A DNA stretch of 11,529 nt. Origin: Rhodospirillales bacterium (GTDB lineage: Bacteria > Pseudomonadota > Alphaproteobacteria > Rhodospirillales > Defluviicoccaceae). The notes beneath the pieces were generated by a model. The model worked only from the letters and a program-made list of their open reading frames with translations. It ran no database searches and had not been told where the DNA came from. The translations under genes were made by a program, and so were the position numbers. Positions within the stretch are counted from its first letter, which is position 1. Every line of letters begins with the position of its first letter. This document shows, piece after piece, positions 9,577 to 11,529 of this stretch. The stretch spans positions 1 through 11,529 of the forward strand of contig JAHCKI010000048.1 of the NCBI GenBank assembly GCA_026125865.1. Reading direction: 5' to 3'.

Positions 9577-9605
9577 TTAACAGCGCTTGTTGCGCGTTCT
9601 ATAGT
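9577..9605 (+). promoter_or_regulatory. likely sigma-70-type promoter for gabD
   Basis: TTAACA (9577-9582), 17 bases, then TATAGT (9600-9605). Both boxes differ from consensus at one base, and the spacing is ideal. Transcription would start near 9612, about 50 bases before the ATG at 9664. This is the best promoter match in the window. Confidence 0.55.
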
Positions 9606-9652
9606 TACTGGGTTCAAAACCGCTTCCATGATCGGGAAAGCGCATCTTGTGA

Positions 9653-9660
9653 GGGAGGAA
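9653..9660 (+). promoter_or_regulatory. ribosome binding site that decides the gabD start
   Basis: GGGAGGAA lies a few bases before the ATG at 9664. The in-frame ATG at 9628 and the longer open frame back to 9364 lack a comparable site, so translation should begin at 9664. Confidence 0.7.
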
Positions 9661-9663
9661 ACG

Positions 9664-11115
9664 ATGATCGTCAGCGACGCCAGCTTGTTCCGTCAACAAT
9701 GTTACATCGATGGCGCTTGGGTTGACGCCGATTCCGGCGGGACGATCGATGTGAACAATCCGGCCGATGATTCGATCCTCGGCGTCGTCCCCAACATGGG
9801 GGCGGCGGAAACACGGCGCGCCGTCGCTGCCGCCAACCGCGCCTACCCGGAATGGCGGGCAAAAACCGCCAAGGAACGCGCGGGAATTCTGCGCCGCTGG
9901 TTCGACCTGATCATGGCCAACCAGGAGGACCTGGCCCGGTTGATGACCGCCGAGCAGGGCAAGCCCCTGGCGGAAGCGCGTGGCGAGGTTGCCTATGGGG
10001 CGTCGTTCGTCGAGTGGTTCGCGGAGGAAGGAAAACGGGTTTACGGCGATATCATTCCCCAACACCAAGCGGACAAACGGATCGTCGTAATCAAGGAGCC
10101 GGTCGGCGTGGTGGCGTCGATCACGCCATGGAATTTTCCGATCGCCATGATCACCCGCAAATGTGCGCCGGCGCTCGCGGTCGGTTGCACGGTCGTGGCC
10201 AAGCCGGCCAGCATGACGCCGTTTTCCGCCCTGGCGCTGGCCGAGCTTGCCGAGCGCGCCGGCGTTCCGGCCGGCGTTCTCAACATCATCACCGGCTCCT
10301 CGACCGGGATCGGCGGCGAACTCACGTCCAATCCCATCGTCCGCAAGCTGACGTTCACCGGCTCCACCGAAATAGGCAAGGTGCTGATGCGGCAATGCGC
10401 CGGCACCATAAAGAAGGTGTCGTTGGAACTGGGCGGCAATGCGCCGTTCATCGTTTTCGATGATGCCGATCTCGACGCCGCGATCGAAGGCGCGATGGCG
10501 TCGAAGTACCGCAATACCGGTCAAACCTGCGTCTGCGCCAACCGGCTCCTTATCCAGGACGGGATTTACGATGCCTTCGCGGACGGATTGGCGCAAGCGG
10601 CGTCACGGCTGAAGGTCGCGGATGGCTTCGTGGACGGCGCCGAACAAGGGCCGCTGATCAACATGGAGGCCGTCAAAAAGGTGGAAGCCCATATTGCCGA
10701 CGCGCTGGCAAAAGGGGCGCGCGTTGTCGTGGGTGGAAAACGTCATGCCAACGGCGGCACCTTTTTTGAACCAACCGTCCTCGCCGACGTCACGCCGGAG
10801 ATGGCCGTCAGCCGCGAGGAAACGTTCGGGCCCCTGGCGCCGCTCTTCCGTTTCAAAACGGACGACGACGCCATCCGCCTCGCCAACGACACCGAGTTCG
10901 GCCTCGCGGCCTATTTCTACAGCCGGGACGTCGGCCGGGTGTGGCGGGTGGCCGAGGGGCTCGAGTACGGCATCGTCGGCATCAATTCCGGGATCATCTC
11001 GACGGAAGTGGCGCCGTTCGGCGGCATGAAGGAATCCGGTATCGGCCGCGAAGGCTCCAAATACGGCCTCGACGAATTCCTGGAAGTAAAATACCTCTGC
11101 ATGGGCGGGATTTGA
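9664..11115 (+). CDS. gabD: NAD(P)-dependent succinate-semialdehyde dehydrogenase (GabD type)
   Basis: Oxidises succinate semialdehyde, or a related C4-C5 semialdehyde, to the acid, linking GABA breakdown to the TCA cycle. At 483 residues it equals E. coli GabD in length. Cofactor and catalytic residues are visible: TPWNFP (154-159), Lys180 in VVAKPASMTP, FTGSTEIGK (231-239), general base Glu255 in LELGG, and nucleophile Cys289 in NTGQTCVCANR. The paired Cys (CVC) is characteristic of GabD and supports this over other aldehyde dehydrogenases. No gabT or transporter gene is next to it, so glutarate-semialdehyde dehydrogenase activity remains possible. It is divergent from carB and followed 19 bases later by a RusA-like gene on the same strand. 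Confidence 0.92.
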   Translation: MIVSDASLFRQQCYIDGAWVDADSGGTIDVNNPADDSILGVVPNMGAAETRRAVAAANRAYPEWRAKTAKERAGILRRWFDLIMANQEDLARLMTAEQGKPLAEARGEVAYGASFVEWFAEEGKRVYGDIIPQHQADKRIVVIKEPVGVVASITPWNFPIAMITRKCAPALAVGCTVVAKPASMTPFSALALAELAERAGVPAGVLNIITGSSTGIGGELTSNPIVRKLTFTGSTEIGKVLMRQCAGTIKKVSLELGGNAPFIVFDDADLDAAIEGAMASKYRNTGQTCVCANRLLIQDGIYDAFADGLAQAASRLKVADGFVDGAEQGPLINMEAVKKVEAHIADALAKGARVVVGGKRHANGGTFFEPTVLADVTPEMAVSREETFGPLAPLFRFKTDDDAIRLANDTEFGLAAYFYSRDVGRVWRVAEGLEYGIVGINSGIISTEVAPFGGMKESGIGREGSKYGLDEFLEVKYLCMGGI

Positions 11116-11134
11116 GGGTTGTTCGAGGTTACGA

Positions 11135-11529
11135 ATGGGGGATCGGGCGAGCAGTGAACAAGCGATACGACGTTGGCCTCTCGATCACCAGTTCACGGTT
11201 GCGGGCATACCGGTTTCTTCGCAAGCCAAGAACAAGAAAGCGAAGCGACTATGGGCGGAACGTGTGAAAAAGGCAGCCTTGGCGCTGAAACCACAAGGGG
11301 TGGAGGTCACGGTCAACGAAGTATCTGTGGCAATTGTTTACTTTTACCACGGGGCTACTGATTTGGATTTGGACAACATCGCCAAGCCGATACTCGATGC
11401 TCTGAATGATGTTGTGTATGTAGACGACGGACAGGTCTCGCAAATCCTGCTACGGAAAAGTCCCCTGTCCGAAGGCACCATTTTCGATGACCCTGAGCCT
11501 GTTTTGCTCGATGCCATCGACGACGGAGG
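11135..11529 (+). CDS. RusA-family Holliday junction endonuclease, cut by window edge
   Basis: RusA enzymes are small Mg-dependent nucleases that resolve Holliday junctions, often phage- or prophage-borne. The frame from ATG 11135 stays open for 131 codons to the window edge. GAGG (11125-11128) lies 6 bases upstream, a good ribosome site. The family core is TDLDLDNIAKPILDALNDVV (75-94) followed by YVDDGQV, with Asp78, Asp80, Asn81, Lys84, Asp88 and Asp97/98 matching the DxDNxxK...DAL...DD pattern. The N-terminal FTVAGIPVSSQAKNKKAKRLW is the usual RusA opening, preceded here by about 19 extra residues. It starts 19 bases after the gabD stop and could be co-transcribed. Whether it is prophage-derived or a stand-alone chromosomal gene depends on sequence beyond 11529. 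Confidence 0.85.
   Translation, partial: MGDRASSEQAIRRWPLDHQFTVAGIPVSSQAKNKKAKRLWAERVKKAALALKPQGVEVTVNEVSVAIVYFYHGATDLDLDNIAKPILDALNDVVYVDDGQVSQILLRKSPLSEGTIFDDPEPVLLDAIDDG

Noticed and set aside
9577..10596. 339-codon open frame on the minus strand opposite gabD
   Set aside because: It is a mirror frame of gabD without recognisable motifs, and it would run across the gabD promoter and ribosome site.

Overview
The window looks like chromosomal DNA from a GC-rich Alphaproteobacterium, plausibly Rhodospirillales-like. That placement rests on remembered gene order (greA directly downstream of carB, fmt near truA) and on protein style, not on a database search. No rRNA, tRNA, CRISPR array or intact mobile element is visible.

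Layout from left to right: the 5' part of truA runs leftward off the edge (1-523). An unrecognised 346-residue protein gene runs rightward (673-1713), and fmt runs leftward (1736-2677). A structured spacer follows, then a calcineurin-like metallophosphoesterase gene running rightward (2907-3875). It meets tail to tail a small membrane protein gene of the CarS/DUF46 family (CDP-archaeol synthase-like, 3890-4378, leftward). A scarred spacer (4379-4608) holds a possible transposase C-terminal remnant, a palindrome and a mini-ORF. Then come purC (4609-5601), greA (5650-6129) and carB (6217-9459), all leftward. From a divergent spacer, a gabD-type semialdehyde dehydrogenase gene runs rightward (9664-11115). 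A RusA-family Holliday junction resolvase gene starts 19 bases after it and runs off the right edge (11135-11529).

Most genes are housekeeping: tRNA modification and initiator-tRNA formylation (truA, fmt), purine and carbamoyl-phosphate synthesis (purC, carB), and transcript cleavage (greA). Two familiar operons are broken here. fmt and truA are separated by an opposing gene and no def precedes fmt. carB has no carA upstream.

The parts most worth a second look are the unknown gene inside fmt/truA, which has an AT-rich core; the bacterial CarS-like enzyme beside a phosphoesterase, a possible lipid headgroup or nucleotide-lipid pair; the scarred spacer between that gene and purC; and the resolvase gene attached to gabD. 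I did not find a clear, complete new multi-gene system. The CarS-like/phosphoesterase pair is the best candidate for undescribed biochemistry.
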